DNA from: Gordonia sp. (in: high G+C Gram-positive bacteria)
GTDB taxonomy: Bacteria > Actinomycetota > Actinomycetes > Mycobacteriales > Mycobacteriaceae
Length of the DNA: 64,000 nt
NCBI RefSeq assembly: GCF_020438995.1
Contig: NZ_JAGQTN010000052.1
Coordinates: 1 to 64,000 of the forward strand
Direction: 5' to 3'
Below are positions 19,043-28,825 of this stretch, piece after piece; within the stretch, counting starts at the first letter, position 1, and the number at the start of each line of letters is the position of its first letter. Under the pieces are notes generated by a model. The model was not told where the DNA came from. It worked only from the letters and a program-made list of their open reading frames with translations, and ran no database searches. Position numbers and translations under genes: made by a program.

Positions 19043-21937
19043 ATGGCACAGAATGATGCGGTGAGCGACGATAACCAGAATCCTACAGGTGAACTCGATG
19101 AGATCCCCCGACGATCGTTCGCGTCGCGCATCAGATCGTTCGCGTCGCGTCATAGATACGGACTGCTTGCGATTGCCGCGCTGTCGCTGGCGGCAATATT
19201 TGCGGTACTGGCTTTGGGGGGAATATCCGCGAATTCCGGCACATGCAAAAGCAATCTGTCACTATATATTCAGTTCGCGGCGCTCCCGGGCAGCGATTCC
19301 GAGAACCAGCTGGCCGAATGCGCTTCGGTGAACCGCAATATGGTCATCGGGTGGGATTTTTTGTTCATACTCGCGTACCTTATTGCCGCCTGCGTGGTCA
19401 TCAAGGTCGGCTGGTGGCGGTACCGGGCACCACAACTAACGGCGGTAGCGAAGTCCGTCAAATGCCTGCCCTTCGTTGTCGCGGGCATCGATATCGTGGA
19501 GAACACCCCCTCCTTCTTCGCCGTCCAGTGCACCACCGGCGGCTGCGAAGTGGCCCATATGACGTTGGCACGGTTCGTCACCACCTTCGCGTCCCTGAAA
19601 TGGGCGCTGGCCGCGATCCTGCTCGTCGTGTGTGTGATGTCGATTGCCGTACTACTGGCACGGCCTGGAATGGAACCGCAGGACGCCACTCCCGCTTCAG
19701 TGTCTGCGCAAGGACACCTCCTCGAGGAACCCGCCATCCTCGCCGGCAGAGAACAGCAGCGGGGTGTGTGCTTGAGCGGCGGCGGAATCCGTGCAACCGG
19801 TTTCGCCCTCGGAGCCCTGTCCTCGTTGGAGTCCCAGTGCGTGGCGGAGGTAGACGGCTCCCGTCAGCCGATCATCGATACTGTCCACCGGCTGACCGCT
19901 GTCTCCGGCGGGTCATGGGCCGGTACCGCCTGGGTGCTCGACCGGGCGGGGGAAAGCATGCCGGGAGGCGGTCGGAACACCGCAGAAAGCGTTCGCGACC
20001 GGGTCGCACCGAACGCGAGAACTCCCTGGTTCACACCAATGCGATACCTGCTCAACGGCCCGGGTGGGCTCCTCGGACCAGTGCTGTGGGTGCTGTTCTG
20101 CACCGTCAGTACGCTGTCCACAATTGCCGCCATCACCTATATACCAGCGTGGCTGCTCGGCAAGATTCTCACGCTCCCGTTCCTTTTTTCGCAGTATTCC
20201 GGAAGCGCCGATGATATGGCGGGAGTCGCGGCCGTCCCCGTCAATTGGGCCAATCCAGGTGTGTTTGTCGCCGTCTTCGGCCTCGGGCTGCTCGTGGCAG
20301 TCTCGCTGCTCCGCGCAGTCAACCTGCTGTGGAAATTCTGTGCGGGGATCATCGTCGGCGGTGCCGTCATCTTCCTGTACACCGGCGTGGCACCGGTGAT
20401 TCTGAGTGTGGTCGCCGAGAACGCCGGCGCCGACGACGCCAGCGCCGACGGCCAGGCCCTAGGAATGCTCGGCATAGGCGGTGCGGGGGCCACCGCGATC
20501 CTCGCCACGCTGTGGAGCCAGTCTGGCAAGACCGCGACCGGTCGGATTGCAGGAAAGCTGTGGACGAACCTGCCGCGGCTGTTCGGCGTGCTTCTCGCTC
20601 TGCTGCTCCTGCTGTGCGGGCTGGGCGTCGCCGGTGCCGCTGCGGTAGGCGCAAGCTCCGAGAAATTGTTCAGGATTCCGGTGTGGGTCGCCGACCCGAA
20701 AGCATTCTTCGCGACAGTCGCCGTCGTCGTGGTCGCGTACCTGTTCCTCAGTGCCAACTCGCCGACCCTGGCGCAGTTGTACGGCGGGCGCTTGACGCGC
20801 AGCTTCGACGGTGTGAGTACGGACGCAGCAAGCCCCCTTCGGTGGCGCCACGGACCACCGTTCCCGGCAGACATCCGGCAGGTGAACCGGGAGAATGCGA
20901 CACCGCCCAACATCGACACGCTTCGGCGCACGATCAGTACCGACAACCGCCCTGGTACCTGGGCGTGGCTCGCTGACAAGAACAACGTGCCCGAATTGAT
21001 CCTCTGCTGCGCACAGCAACGCACCGGATTGAGACCCGGAGCCGAGCCCGCCGAGTCGTTCACGATCTCCCCCACACAGGTGACCTGCGGCAACCTGGTA
21101 CGGCCCCTCGATGACTATCTTCTGGACGCCGCAGGGATCAGCGGGGTTCTCTCCTGGCGTGCGTATCCGCGCATCGAGCACGTCTCGGCGTGGTTGGCGG
21201 TGACCGGCGCGGCGTTTTCCTCCGCGATGGGACGGCACAGTCTGGGATCGACCAATGCAGCGCTCGCCGCCTGCAATGCCGACCTCGGAGTCTGGCTGCC
21301 GAATCCGACGTGCAGGGTCCGTCCTCGACCCAAACCGCGCATCGCCTATCTCGCCAAGGAGATCCTGGGCTGGTACGAGAAGGAAGACGACTTTATCTTC
21401 GCCACCGACGGCGGGCATTGGGACAACCTCGGGCTCATCGAACAACTCCGTCGCGGCAGCACCCGCATCATCTGCATCGACGCATCAGGTGATGCGCCCG
21501 GCAGATTCACCACCCTGCGCGAGGCGATCGCCCTCGCGCAACAAGAGTTCAGCACACCTCTGACCATCGAGGATCTCGATGGCCAACTCGCACCTGTCTC
21601 GCCACCCGGCGACGGCCTGACGTCCCCCGCGTCAATGGCCGCACGTATTTCCTTCAGATGGGAATCAGGCTCAGGCATCGACGGCGTGATCTATTACGCC
21701 AAGCTGCAGATCAGCACCTCCATGAGCCGCGATCTCGCGGAGTACGGGGCCCGCGACAAACAGTTCCCCGGCTACTCGACGTTGAACCAGGTCCTCAAGA
21801 ATGAGCAGTTCACCAAGCTGTTCGAGGCCGGCGAACAAGCCGGCCTCGACGTCGCCAAGCTGATCCGCGCCGACCATCTGGCCGGCCAGACCCCCTGGAA
21901 TCCCGACCAGCAACCCAGTACGGAAGCGGAATCATGA
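19043..21937 (+). CDS. Multi-pass membrane patatin-like phospholipase
   Basis: The product is 964 residues from ATG 19043. Patatin elements are clear: the oxyanion loop GGGIR at 246-250, a nucleophile elbow VSGGSW at 287-292 (Ser288 probable nucleophile, cPLA2-like), and the dyad Asp789 in DGGHWDNLG. About eight hydrophobic helices are present: three or four before the catalytic start (around 38-60, 105-125, 180-205) and a bundle of four or five near 350-580 inserted between Ser and Asp, so the catalytic domain is split by a membrane domain. This is far longer than ordinary bacterial patatins (~300). A lipid acyl-ester substrate is expected; which lipid is unknown. It splits the emb genes into two groups on the same strand, and its start is poorer in GC than its neighbours, which suggests insertion. 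Confidence 0.82.
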   Translation: MAQNDAVSDDNQNPTGELDEIPRRSFASRIRSFASRHRYGLLAIAALSLAAIFAVLALGGISANSGTCKSNLSLYIQFAALPGSDSENQLAECASVNRNMVIGWDFLFILAYLIAACVVIKVGWWRYRAPQLTAVAKSVKCLPFVVAGIDIVENTPSFFAVQCTTGGCEVAHMTLARFVTTFASLKWALAAILLVVCVMSIAVLLARPGMEPQDATPASVSAQGHLLEEPAILAGREQQRGVCLSGGGIRATGFALGALSSLESQCVAEVDGSRQPIIDTVHRLTAVSGGSWAGTAWVLDRAGESMPGGGRNTAESVRDRVAPNARTPWFTPMRYLLNGPGGLLGPVLWVLFCTVSTLSTIAAITYIPAWLLGKILTLPFLFSQYSGSADDMAGVAAVPVNWANPGVFVAVFGLGLLVAVSLLRAVNLLWKFCAGIIVGGAVIFLYTGVAPVILSVVAENAGADDASADGQALGMLGIGGAGATAILATLWSQSGKTATGRIAGKLWTNLPRLFGVLLALLLLLCGLGVAGAAAVGASSEKLFRIPVWVADPKAFFATVAVVVVAYLFLSANSPTLAQLYGGRLTRSFDGVSTDAASPLRWRHGPPFPADIRQVNRENATPPNIDTLRRTISTDNRPGTWAWLADKNNVPELILCCAQQRTGLRPGAEPAESFTISPTQVTCGNLVRPLDDYLLDAAGISGVLSWRAYPRIEHVSAWLAVTGAAFSSAMGRHSLGSTNAALAACNADLGVWLPNPTCRVRPRPKPRIAYLAKEILGWYEKEDDFIFATDGGHWDNLGLIEQLRRGSTRIICIDASGDAPGRFTTLREAIALAQQEFSTPLTIEDLDGQLAPVSPPGDGLTSPASMAARISFRWESGSGIDGVIYYAKLQISTSMSRDLAEYGARDKQFPGYSTLNQVLKNEQFTKLFEAGEQAGLDVAKLIRADHLAGQTPWNPDQQPSTEAES

Positions 21938-22061
21938 TGGCCCCAGGCAGGCGCGACAATCTGTCGGTCGGACAGCCCCGCCGGCACCCGGATATCGACC
22001 GCCCGCACTACACGCGTGGCGTAATTCGGTAACACTGCGCTGAGCTGACTACGATGCGCGT

Positions 22062-25000
22062 GTGTCAAGAACGCCGGAAGTGACCCCATCGGACGACGTT
22101 TCCGCAGGAAAATACGATGCTGACGGCGCTGCGACCGGTATGTCCCGATCCCAGCTCTACGCGCTGATTGCGACGATCGCGGGGCTGGTGGCGGTGGCCG
22201 CGGGGGTGTTGACGCCGCTGCTGCCGGTGTCGACGGTGACCGCAACCATCACCTGGCCGCAGGGGCAGCAGCTCTCGGGTGCCACGCCGTCGGTGACGTC
22301 GCCGCTGGTCGCCCAGACCGCCCGTGACCTCGACATTCGTATCCCGTGCAGGTTGCTTGCGCAGACCCCGGCCGACTCCTCGACCGTGGTGCTGGCGACG
22401 ATGCCGCCGACCGCGCCGCGGGCCAAACCGCTCGGCCTGGTGGTGACAGCCGGTGCCGAACGGGTCGAGGTGTCGATCCGCAACCAGATCCCGGCCCGCG
22501 CCGCGCGCACCGACCTCGGCAAGTGCACCGAGTTGCAGATCTGGGCGAACTCGACCAACTCCGGCGCGCGATTCGTCGGGCTCACTCCCGTGGGACTGAC
22601 CGACCCGGCGGCACAGCCGCAGGTCGCGGGCCTGTTCACCGCGCTCACCACCGCGCAGGTGACCGGCGCCCACGGCCTGGCGGTGCGGATCGTCGTCGAC
22701 AACCGGTTCGACTCGTCGCCGTCGCTGATCAAGCTGCTGGTGATGATCATCGGTATCCTCGCGGCGATCGTCGCGCTGGTGGCCGTCTGGATGCTCGACC
22801 GCATCCACGGCTATCACCGCAGGTTCACGCGGTCGGTGAGCCGCACCCGTGCGCTGATCCCCACGCCGACCGATGGGGTGGTCGGCTTTGTGCTGGTGGC
22901 GTGGCATTTCCTCGGCGGCGGCACCGCCGACGACGGCTACATCCTGAACATGGGCCGCGACGCCCAGCACACCGGGGTGCTGGCCAACTACTACCGTTAC
23001 TACGGCAGCCCCGAAGCACCGTTCGACTGGTACTACAGCTTCCTGTCGCACTGGTCACAGATCTCGACGGCCGGGGTGTGGATGCGGCTGCCCGCGCTGG
23101 CGGCCGGGTTGCTGAGCTGGCTGCTGCTGAGCCGGATCCTGCTGCCACGCCTGGGCCGTACGGTCCGGCATTCGCGGTGGGCGATGCTCACCGGCGCCGC
23201 GGTGTTCCTGGCGTTCTGGCTGCCGATGTGTTCGGGTCTGCGCGCCGAACCGATCATCGTCGCCGGCACCCTGCTGACCTGGTGGGCCGTCGAGGTGAGC
23301 GTGGTGAGCAGGCGAGTACTGCCAGCGGCGCTGGCCGGACTGGCCGCCCTGGCAACACTGGCCGCCGCCCCGCAGGGCGTGATCGCGCTCGCACTGCTGT
23401 TCACCGGCGCCCGGCCGATGATCCGCACCCTGGTACGCAGGCGCGGCGAGGCGGGTCTGCTGCCGCTGGTCGCGCCGATGGCCGGCGCACTCGCCGCCGT
23501 CGTGATCATTGTGTTCCGCGACCAGACCCTGGCGACGGTGGCCGAGGCGGTGCGCATCAGATACGCCGTCGGCCCCACCCTGGCGTGGTATCAGGAACTG
23601 CTGCGCTACTACTTCCTGCTGGTGCCCTCGGCCGACGGCTCGCTGGTCCGCCGGGCACCGGTATTGCTGCTGATCACGGCGCTGCTGGTGATCCTCGCCA
23701 TCATGTTGCGCCGCAAACGGATCACCGGCGTCGACTCGGCCGTCGTGTGGCGCCTGGTGGGGGCCACCCTCATCACGATCCTGCTGCTGTCGTTCGTCCC
23801 CACCAAGTGGACCATCCAGTTCGGGGTGTTCGCGGGCTTCGGCACCGCGCTGGCCGCGCTGGCCTGCGTGGCCGTCGAACAGGCCGCCCGCCGCACAGTG
23901 CGCAACTTCTCGCTGTTCGCCGCGGCGCTGCTGGTGGTGTGCGCAATCGTCGCCGCCGGCCGCAACGCGTGGCCGTGGCCGTGGTACTTCGGCATTCCCT
24001 GGTACGACAAGGCGCCCGTGCTGGCCGGCAAGCAGATCTCCACCGCCATCCTCGTGCTGGCCGCCGCCGCCCTGCTGATCGCCCTGTGGCAGCACCTGCG
24101 GATCGACTACGTCGACGACGCCGGCCTCGGTCACGACAAGGGTGCCGAGCCCGCCCGGTGGAAGGTCGCGGTCGCGTCGTCGCCGATCGCGGTGATCGCG
24201 GTCGTGGTGGTCCTGGCCCAGCTCGCGGTGTTCGCCAAGGCGGCCGTGGCCCGGGAGGACACGTTCAGCATCTTCGGCACCAATGTGTCGGCGCTGGCCG
24301 GCAACACGTGCGGTATGGCCGACGACGTGCTCGTCGAACCCGACCCCAACAAAGGCATGCTCACCCCCGTCGGCACTCGCGACGTGTCGGCGGCACTCAG
24401 CGGTGAAGGCGTGGGCGGCGAGTCCGTCGGTTTCGACCCGAACGGCGTCGCCGACGAACTGCACGCCAAGGGTGAGATCCAGCGTCAGGGCGCGATGCAC
24501 GCCTCCGGCGACCTGACCACCGGCCTCGTCTCGTACGGTGTCAACCCCGGCACCACCGGCGGCACCGGACCGGTCGGCATCAACGGCAGCACCGCCAAAC
24601 TGCCGTTCGGCCTCGATCCGTCGACCACCCCGGTCCTCGGGTCGGCCGACGCGACCGGCGCGGCACGCCTGACCACCGGCATGTACCGGCTGCCCAAGAA
24701 CCGGTCCGCCGGCAACCCGCTCATCGTGATCTCGGCGGCCGGCGCCATCGCCACCCCCGACCGCGACGGCGTGGTCAGCAACGGCCAGTCGCTGACCGTC
24801 GAATTCGGTAAACCCGAGAACGGCAAGTTCGTGCAGGTCGGGCGGCCTGCTCCGCTGATCGACGTGATGCGCGCCAAAGGTCCGTGGCGTAACCTGCGGC
24901 TGCCGCTCGACCGGGTACCGCGCGGAGCGACGGTGCTGCGGCTGGTGGCCAAGGACAACAACCTCGACACCGCGCAATGGCTGGCGGTGACACCGCCGCG

Positions 25001-25409
25001 GCTCGCACAGCTCAAGACGCTGCACGAGGTGGTGGGCTCGGAAGATCCGGCGCTCATCGACTTCCCGGTCGGTGCGGTGTTCGCCTGCCAGCGGCCGATG
25101 TCCTCGAACGACGGGGTCAGCGAGATCCCCAAGTGGCGGATCCTGCCCGACACCACCACCGCCGGCCTGCAGTCGCGGACCTGGATGTCGGTCAACGGCG
25201 GCGGTCCGCTGGCCGTCGTCGAGACGCTGACCACGCCGACATCGCTGGCCACGTACCTGAACAACGACTGGTATCAGGACTGGGGCGATCTGCAGCGTCT
25301 CGACCCCCTCGACGACAGTGCCGTGCCCGCGAAGGTGAGCACGGGTACCGAGTCCACCTGGGGCTGGTCGCGGCCGGGAGCGATCCGGGTGGTAGCCGAC
25401 GATGAGTGA
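22062..25409 (+). CDS. embA: A-type arabinosyltransferase Emb, copy 4 (second A-type)
   Basis: The product is 1115 residues from GTG 22062. Diagnostic A-type words are ITWPQGQQLSG, Asp290-Asp291 in GTADDGYILNM with Met297, and VPTKWTIQFGVFAG. It shares these with copy 2 rather than with the C/B-types, so the pair arose by duplication of an embA-embB unit or by acquisition of a second one. The domain plan is the same: periplasmic N-terminal domain, membrane core, C-terminal sugar-binding domain ending WGWSRPGAIRV. The stop overlaps the next start by 8 bases (ATGAGTGA). No residue loss suggesting inactivation was seen. Confidence 0.9.
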   Translation: MSRTPEVTPSDDVSAGKYDADGAATGMSRSQLYALIATIAGLVAVAAGVLTPLLPVSTVTATITWPQGQQLSGATPSVTSPLVAQTARDLDIRIPCRLLAQTPADSSTVVLATMPPTAPRAKPLGLVVTAGAERVEVSIRNQIPARAARTDLGKCTELQIWANSTNSGARFVGLTPVGLTDPAAQPQVAGLFTALTTAQVTGAHGLAVRIVVDNRFDSSPSLIKLLVMIIGILAAIVALVAVWMLDRIHGYHRRFTRSVSRTRALIPTPTDGVVGFVLVAWHFLGGGTADDGYILNMGRDAQHTGVLANYYRYYGSPEAPFDWYYSFLSHWSQISTAGVWMRLPALAAGLLSWLLLSRILLPRLGRTVRHSRWAMLTGAAVFLAFWLPMCSGLRAEPIIVAGTLLTWWAVEVSVVSRRVLPAALAGLAALATLAAAPQGVIALALLFTGARPMIRTLVRRRGEAGLLPLVAPMAGALAAVVIIVFRDQTLATVAEAVRIRYAVGPTLAWYQELLRYYFLLVPSADGSLVRRAPVLLLITALLVILAIMLRRKRITGVDSAVVWRLVGATLITILLLSFVPTKWTIQFGVFAGFGTALAALACVAVEQAARRTVRNFSLFAAALLVVCAIVAAGRNAWPWPWYFGIPWYDKAPVLAGKQISTAILVLAAAALLIALWQHLRIDYVDDAGLGHDKGAEPARWKVAVASSPIAVIAVVVVLAQLAVFAKAAVAREDTFSIFGTNVSALAGNTCGMADDVLVEPDPNKGMLTPVGTRDVSAALSGEGVGGESVGFDPNGVADELHAKGEIQRQGAMHASGDLTTGLVSYGVNPGTTGGTGPVGINGSTAKLPFGLDPSTTPVLGSADATGAARLTTGMYRLPKNRSAGNPLIVISAAGAIATPDRDGVVSNGQSLTVEFGKPENGKFVQVGRPAPLIDVMRAKGPWRNLRLPLDRVPRGATVLRLVAKDNNLDTAQWLAVTPPRLAQLKTLHEVVGSEDPALIDFPVGAVFACQRPMSSNDGVSEIPKWRILPDTTTAGLQSRTWMSVNGGGPLAVVETLTTPTSLATYLNNDWYQDWGDLQRLDPLDDSAVPAKVSTGTESTWGWSRPGAIRVVADDE

Positions 25410-28400
25410 TTCGCGTGCCGATACCAGTGACGAGAGGACTTCGCCGGTGAGCGAGGAAACCACAGCAACCGGGGACCGCTGGGAGCGCCTGGCGCCCAGG
25501 GCCCGCATCGTCGCAGTCGTCGCCGGGATCGTGGGAGTGCTGGCGGCCGTGCTGAGCCCGATCCTCCCGGTCGACTACACCAAGGCCGAATTGTCTTGGC
25601 CGCAAAATGGCTCGGTGGAGAATGTGGCGGCGCCGACTGTGTCGTTCGTGCCGGTGTCGATGACCCTTTCGGTACCGTGCGCGCTCGGTGCCGAACTGCC
25701 CGCAGCGGGCGGGGTACTGCTGTCGACGGTCCCCGAGGACGGCGAGGACGCCGCCAAGGTCGGCCTGTTCGTGCGCGCGACCGCCGACTCGCTCCAGGTC
25801 ACCTCCCGCAACGTGGTGCTGCTGGATGTGCCACGCGCACAAGCACAATCGGCACCCGGCTGTGTGGTGAAGATCCGCGGCGGCGACGACGGCGTGCACG
25901 GCGCCATCGAGAACATGCCGCCCACCCCGAATCTCGGTACGGCCGAGGATGATTCGCCGTACAGCTTCGACATCGCCGAACCCAACAAACGGCCGCAGCT
26001 GATCGGCGTGTACACCTCGCTGCCCGCAGGCGTGTCGACCGAGGGGTTGTCGTTCCACGCGACGCTCGACACGCGGTTCATCTCCACCCCCACCTCGCTC
26101 AAGTTCTGGGTGCTGGCGCTGGGCATCGCCGCCACTATCGCGTCGATCCTGGCGCTGGCCGTACTCGACGCCCGCGACGGCCGCAGCTACCGATTCCGGC
26201 TGTCCGCGAGCAAGTGGCGGCCACGCTGGGTCGACGGCTTCGTCGCCGGAATCCTGCTCGTATGGCTGTTCGTCGGCGCCAACACCGCCGACGACGGCTA
26301 CCAGGTGACGGTCGGCCGCGTCGCCAAGGACGCCGGTTACCTGGACAACTACTACCGGTACTTCAGCGCGCCGCAGGATCCGTTCGGCTGGCACTACCAC
26401 TACCTGTCGATGTGGATGCAGGTCAGCACCGCGACGCCGTGGCTGCGGTTGCTGCCGTTCATCTTCGCGCTGGCGTCATGGTGGCTGATCTCGCGGTTCG
26501 CGATTCCGCGCCTGGGCCGGGGCGTGCGGCAGTCCACGCCCGCGCTGTGGGCGGCGGCGCTGGTGTTCCTGGCGGTGTGGATGCCGTACAACAACGGCCT
26601 GCGAGTAGAACCGCTGATCGCGCTCGGTGCGCTGTTCACCTGGGTGTGTGTGGAGCGGTCGATCGCCACCGGCCGGTTCCTGCCGCTGACCATCGGCATC
26701 ATGGCGGCTGCGCTCACGCTCACCGCCCACCCGACGGGTGTGATGGCCGCGGTCGCGTTGCTCGCCGGGCTGCGTCCGCTGCTGCGCCGGTTCATGGCCC
26801 GGCGCCATCGCGACGGCATCCTGCCGATACTGATGCCGATCCTGGCTTCGGGGCTGGCGATCCTGTACCTGATCTTCGCCGATCAGGCACTCGCACCGAT
26901 CCTCGAAGGTGTGCGCGTCAACGGCGAGGTCGGACCCACCAACAAGTGGTGGGAAGAGCCGCTGCGCTACTACATGCTGATGAACCCGACCGCCGACGGT
27001 TCGATCGCCCGGCGATTCGGCATCCTGATCACGTTCGTCTGCGTGATGCTCGTGGTGATCATGCTGCTCAACCGCAAGCGGCTCACCGGGATCGCGACGG
27101 CGCCCACGTGGCGCCTGGTGGCGATGGCCCTTGGCTGCACGGCCCTGCTGGCGTTCCAGCCCACCAAGTGGACCCACCAGATGGGCATCTACGCGGCGAT
27201 CGCAGGAGCGCTGGCGGCGGTCGCCACCACCTGCGCCGACCGCGCCATCATGCGCCGACGGCGCAACCGGACCCTGTTCGCGGCAGCCTGCACCTATGTT
27301 CTGGCCGTGGCATTCGCCGGCCGCAACCAGTGGTGGTACGTCGGCAACTACGGCATGCCGTGGCGCGACAGCACCCCGGAGATCAAGGGCATCACATTCT
27401 CGTCGGTGTTCCTGGCCTGCGCGGTGGCCTTGACGATTCTCGGTGTGTGGCAACACTTCCGGGACGACTACGTGCCCGACGACCGGCGCCAGGGCGTGCC
27501 CGCGGGGATCTTCTCCCGGCTGCGCAGCCCGTCGCTGATCGTCGTGTCCGCGGTGATGCTGCTGTTCACCCTCGTCAGCTTTGCCAAAGCCGATATGACC
27601 CAGCGTCATTCGTGGTCGTGGGGCAAATCCAACGTGGACGCGTTACGGGGTAAACCGTGTGCACTCGGCGAGGCCGTGCTGGTGGAGGCCGACCCCAACG
27701 ACGGCCTGCTGACGCCGGCAAACGTTGCCGGACAACGTAATCTGACACCCGGAGCGGCGCTGGCCGGTAAGGGGATGACCGGATTCGACCCGAACGGGGT
27801 CGGTACCGATCTGGCGGCCGACGCATCCGAGGAAGCCCAGAACGAGGTGGACCGGTCCGATGCCGATCCCACCACCGACTCGACGGGAACCGAGGATGCA
27901 GGCGGCGACGACTCGACCGCAGGTGGCACCGGAGAACAGCTGGGCGTCAACGGTTCCCGGCAGAAGCTGCCGTTCGGGCTCTCTCCCCGCAAGACCCCGA
28001 TCCTCGGTACATACGGAAGCCCCGGCGGCACAGGACATCTCGTGTCCGCGTGGTACCAGATGCCGAAGCGTTCCGCCGATCGTCCGCTGATCACGATGTC
28101 GGTGGCCGGGCAGGTCGAGTACATCGACGACCTGTCGGTCACCCACAAGGGACAGACGGTGCGCGTGGAGTACGGCCGGGTGGAGGCCGACGGTTCGGTG
28201 ACCCCGGTGGGTCAGCGGGTGCCGATGGACACCGACCACGCCCCCGAGTGGCGCAACCTGCGGTTCCCGCTCGATCAGGCGCCGCCGCGGGCCACCGTGG
28301 TACGCGTTGTCGCCGAAGACACTTCGTCGGTCCCCGACCAGTGGCTGGCGATCACCTCGCCGCGCATGTCGAAGCTGACGGTACTGACCGAGTTGGTCGG

Positions 28401-28767
28401 CGAGGAGGATCCCGTGCTGCTGGACTGGTCGGTGGCGCTGGCGTTCCCGTGCCAGCGACCCGCCCGCGCCCGGTACGGCGTCCTGGAAACACCGTTGTGG
28501 CGTATCGCCCCCGACCGGATCGGCGAGGAGATCAACTCCCAGCGCTGGATGGCCGGCGACTACGGCGGACCGCTCGGCATCATCGACAACGAACTGTCCT
28601 CGACAGTGCTGCCGTCGTACCTGCGTAACGACTGGGCCCGCGACTGGGGTGCCCTCATGCGCCTGGAACCGCTTGTGCCACAACGCACAGCCGACCTGGA
28701 CATCAGCACTGACACCCACACCGGCCTGTGGTCGCCGGGTCCGATGCGAGCGGTCCGCAACAACTGA
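25402..28767 (+). CDS. embB: B-type arabinosyltransferase Emb, copy 5 (second B-type)
   Basis: The product is 1121 residues from ATG 25402. B-type features are LSWPQNGSVENVAAP, NTADDGYQVTVGR (Asp297, Asp298) and an ending THTGLWSPGPMR. It departs from the other B-type at the usually conserved membrane motif: QPTKWTHQMGIY instead of TPTKWTHHFG. Gln301 and Val304 occupy EmbB positions 303 and 306; Gln at 303 is also known from naturally ethambutol-resistant rapid growers. An acidic Ser/Thr/Asp-rich insert (about residues 805-850) precedes the C-terminal domain, as in copy 3 but with different sequence. A strong hairpin ends the emb run 15 bases downstream. Confidence 0.92.
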   Translation: MSDSRADTSDERTSPVSEETTATGDRWERLAPRARIVAVVAGIVGVLAAVLSPILPVDYTKAELSWPQNGSVENVAAPTVSFVPVSMTLSVPCALGAELPAAGGVLLSTVPEDGEDAAKVGLFVRATADSLQVTSRNVVLLDVPRAQAQSAPGCVVKIRGGDDGVHGAIENMPPTPNLGTAEDDSPYSFDIAEPNKRPQLIGVYTSLPAGVSTEGLSFHATLDTRFISTPTSLKFWVLALGIAATIASILALAVLDARDGRSYRFRLSASKWRPRWVDGFVAGILLVWLFVGANTADDGYQVTVGRVAKDAGYLDNYYRYFSAPQDPFGWHYHYLSMWMQVSTATPWLRLLPFIFALASWWLISRFAIPRLGRGVRQSTPALWAAALVFLAVWMPYNNGLRVEPLIALGALFTWVCVERSIATGRFLPLTIGIMAAALTLTAHPTGVMAAVALLAGLRPLLRRFMARRHRDGILPILMPILASGLAILYLIFADQALAPILEGVRVNGEVGPTNKWWEEPLRYYMLMNPTADGSIARRFGILITFVCVMLVVIMLLNRKRLTGIATAPTWRLVAMALGCTALLAFQPTKWTHQMGIYAAIAGALAAVATTCADRAIMRRRRNRTLFAAACTYVLAVAFAGRNQWWYVGNYGMPWRDSTPEIKGITFSSVFLACAVALTILGVWQHFRDDYVPDDRRQGVPAGIFSRLRSPSLIVVSAVMLLFTLVSFAKADMTQRHSWSWGKSNVDALRGKPCALGEAVLVEADPNDGLLTPANVAGQRNLTPGAALAGKGMTGFDPNGVGTDLAADASEEAQNEVDRSDADPTTDSTGTEDAGGDDSTAGGTGEQLGVNGSRQKLPFGLSPRKTPILGTYGSPGGTGHLVSAWYQMPKRSADRPLITMSVAGQVEYIDDLSVTHKGQTVRVEYGRVEADGSVTPVGQRVPMDTDHAPEWRNLRFPLDQAPPRATVVRVVAEDTSSVPDQWLAITSPRMSKLTVLTELVGEEDPVLLDWSVALAFPCQRPARARYGVLETPLWRIAPDRIGEEINSQRWMAGDYGGPLGIIDNELSSTVLPSYLRNDWARDWGALMRLEPLVPQRTADLDISTDTHTGLWSPGPMRAVRNN

Positions 28768-28781
28768 CAGGAGCCGTCACC

Positions 28782-28820
28782 CCCACCACCGGTTGAGGAT
28801 CCACCTCAACCGGTGGTGGG
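28782..28820. terminator. 17-bp perfect hairpin ending the emb run
   Basis: CCCACCACCGGTTGAGG (28782-28798) and its exact reverse complement (28804-28820) flank a 5-base loop. It sits between the last emb gene and the convergent SRPBCC gene, whose stop is at 28826, so it can serve both strands. There is no U-run. The inner GGTTGAGG/CCTCAACC arms match the repeat after dprE2. Confidence 0.75.
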
Positions 28821-28825
28821 CCAGT

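Noticed and set aside
23055..25508. An 817-codon minus-strand frame opposite an emb gene, and similar frames at 15482-17575 and 5077-6429
   Set aside because: These mirror Emb and AftA coding sequence; composition is His/Arg/Gln-rich and no motif or ribosome site supports them.
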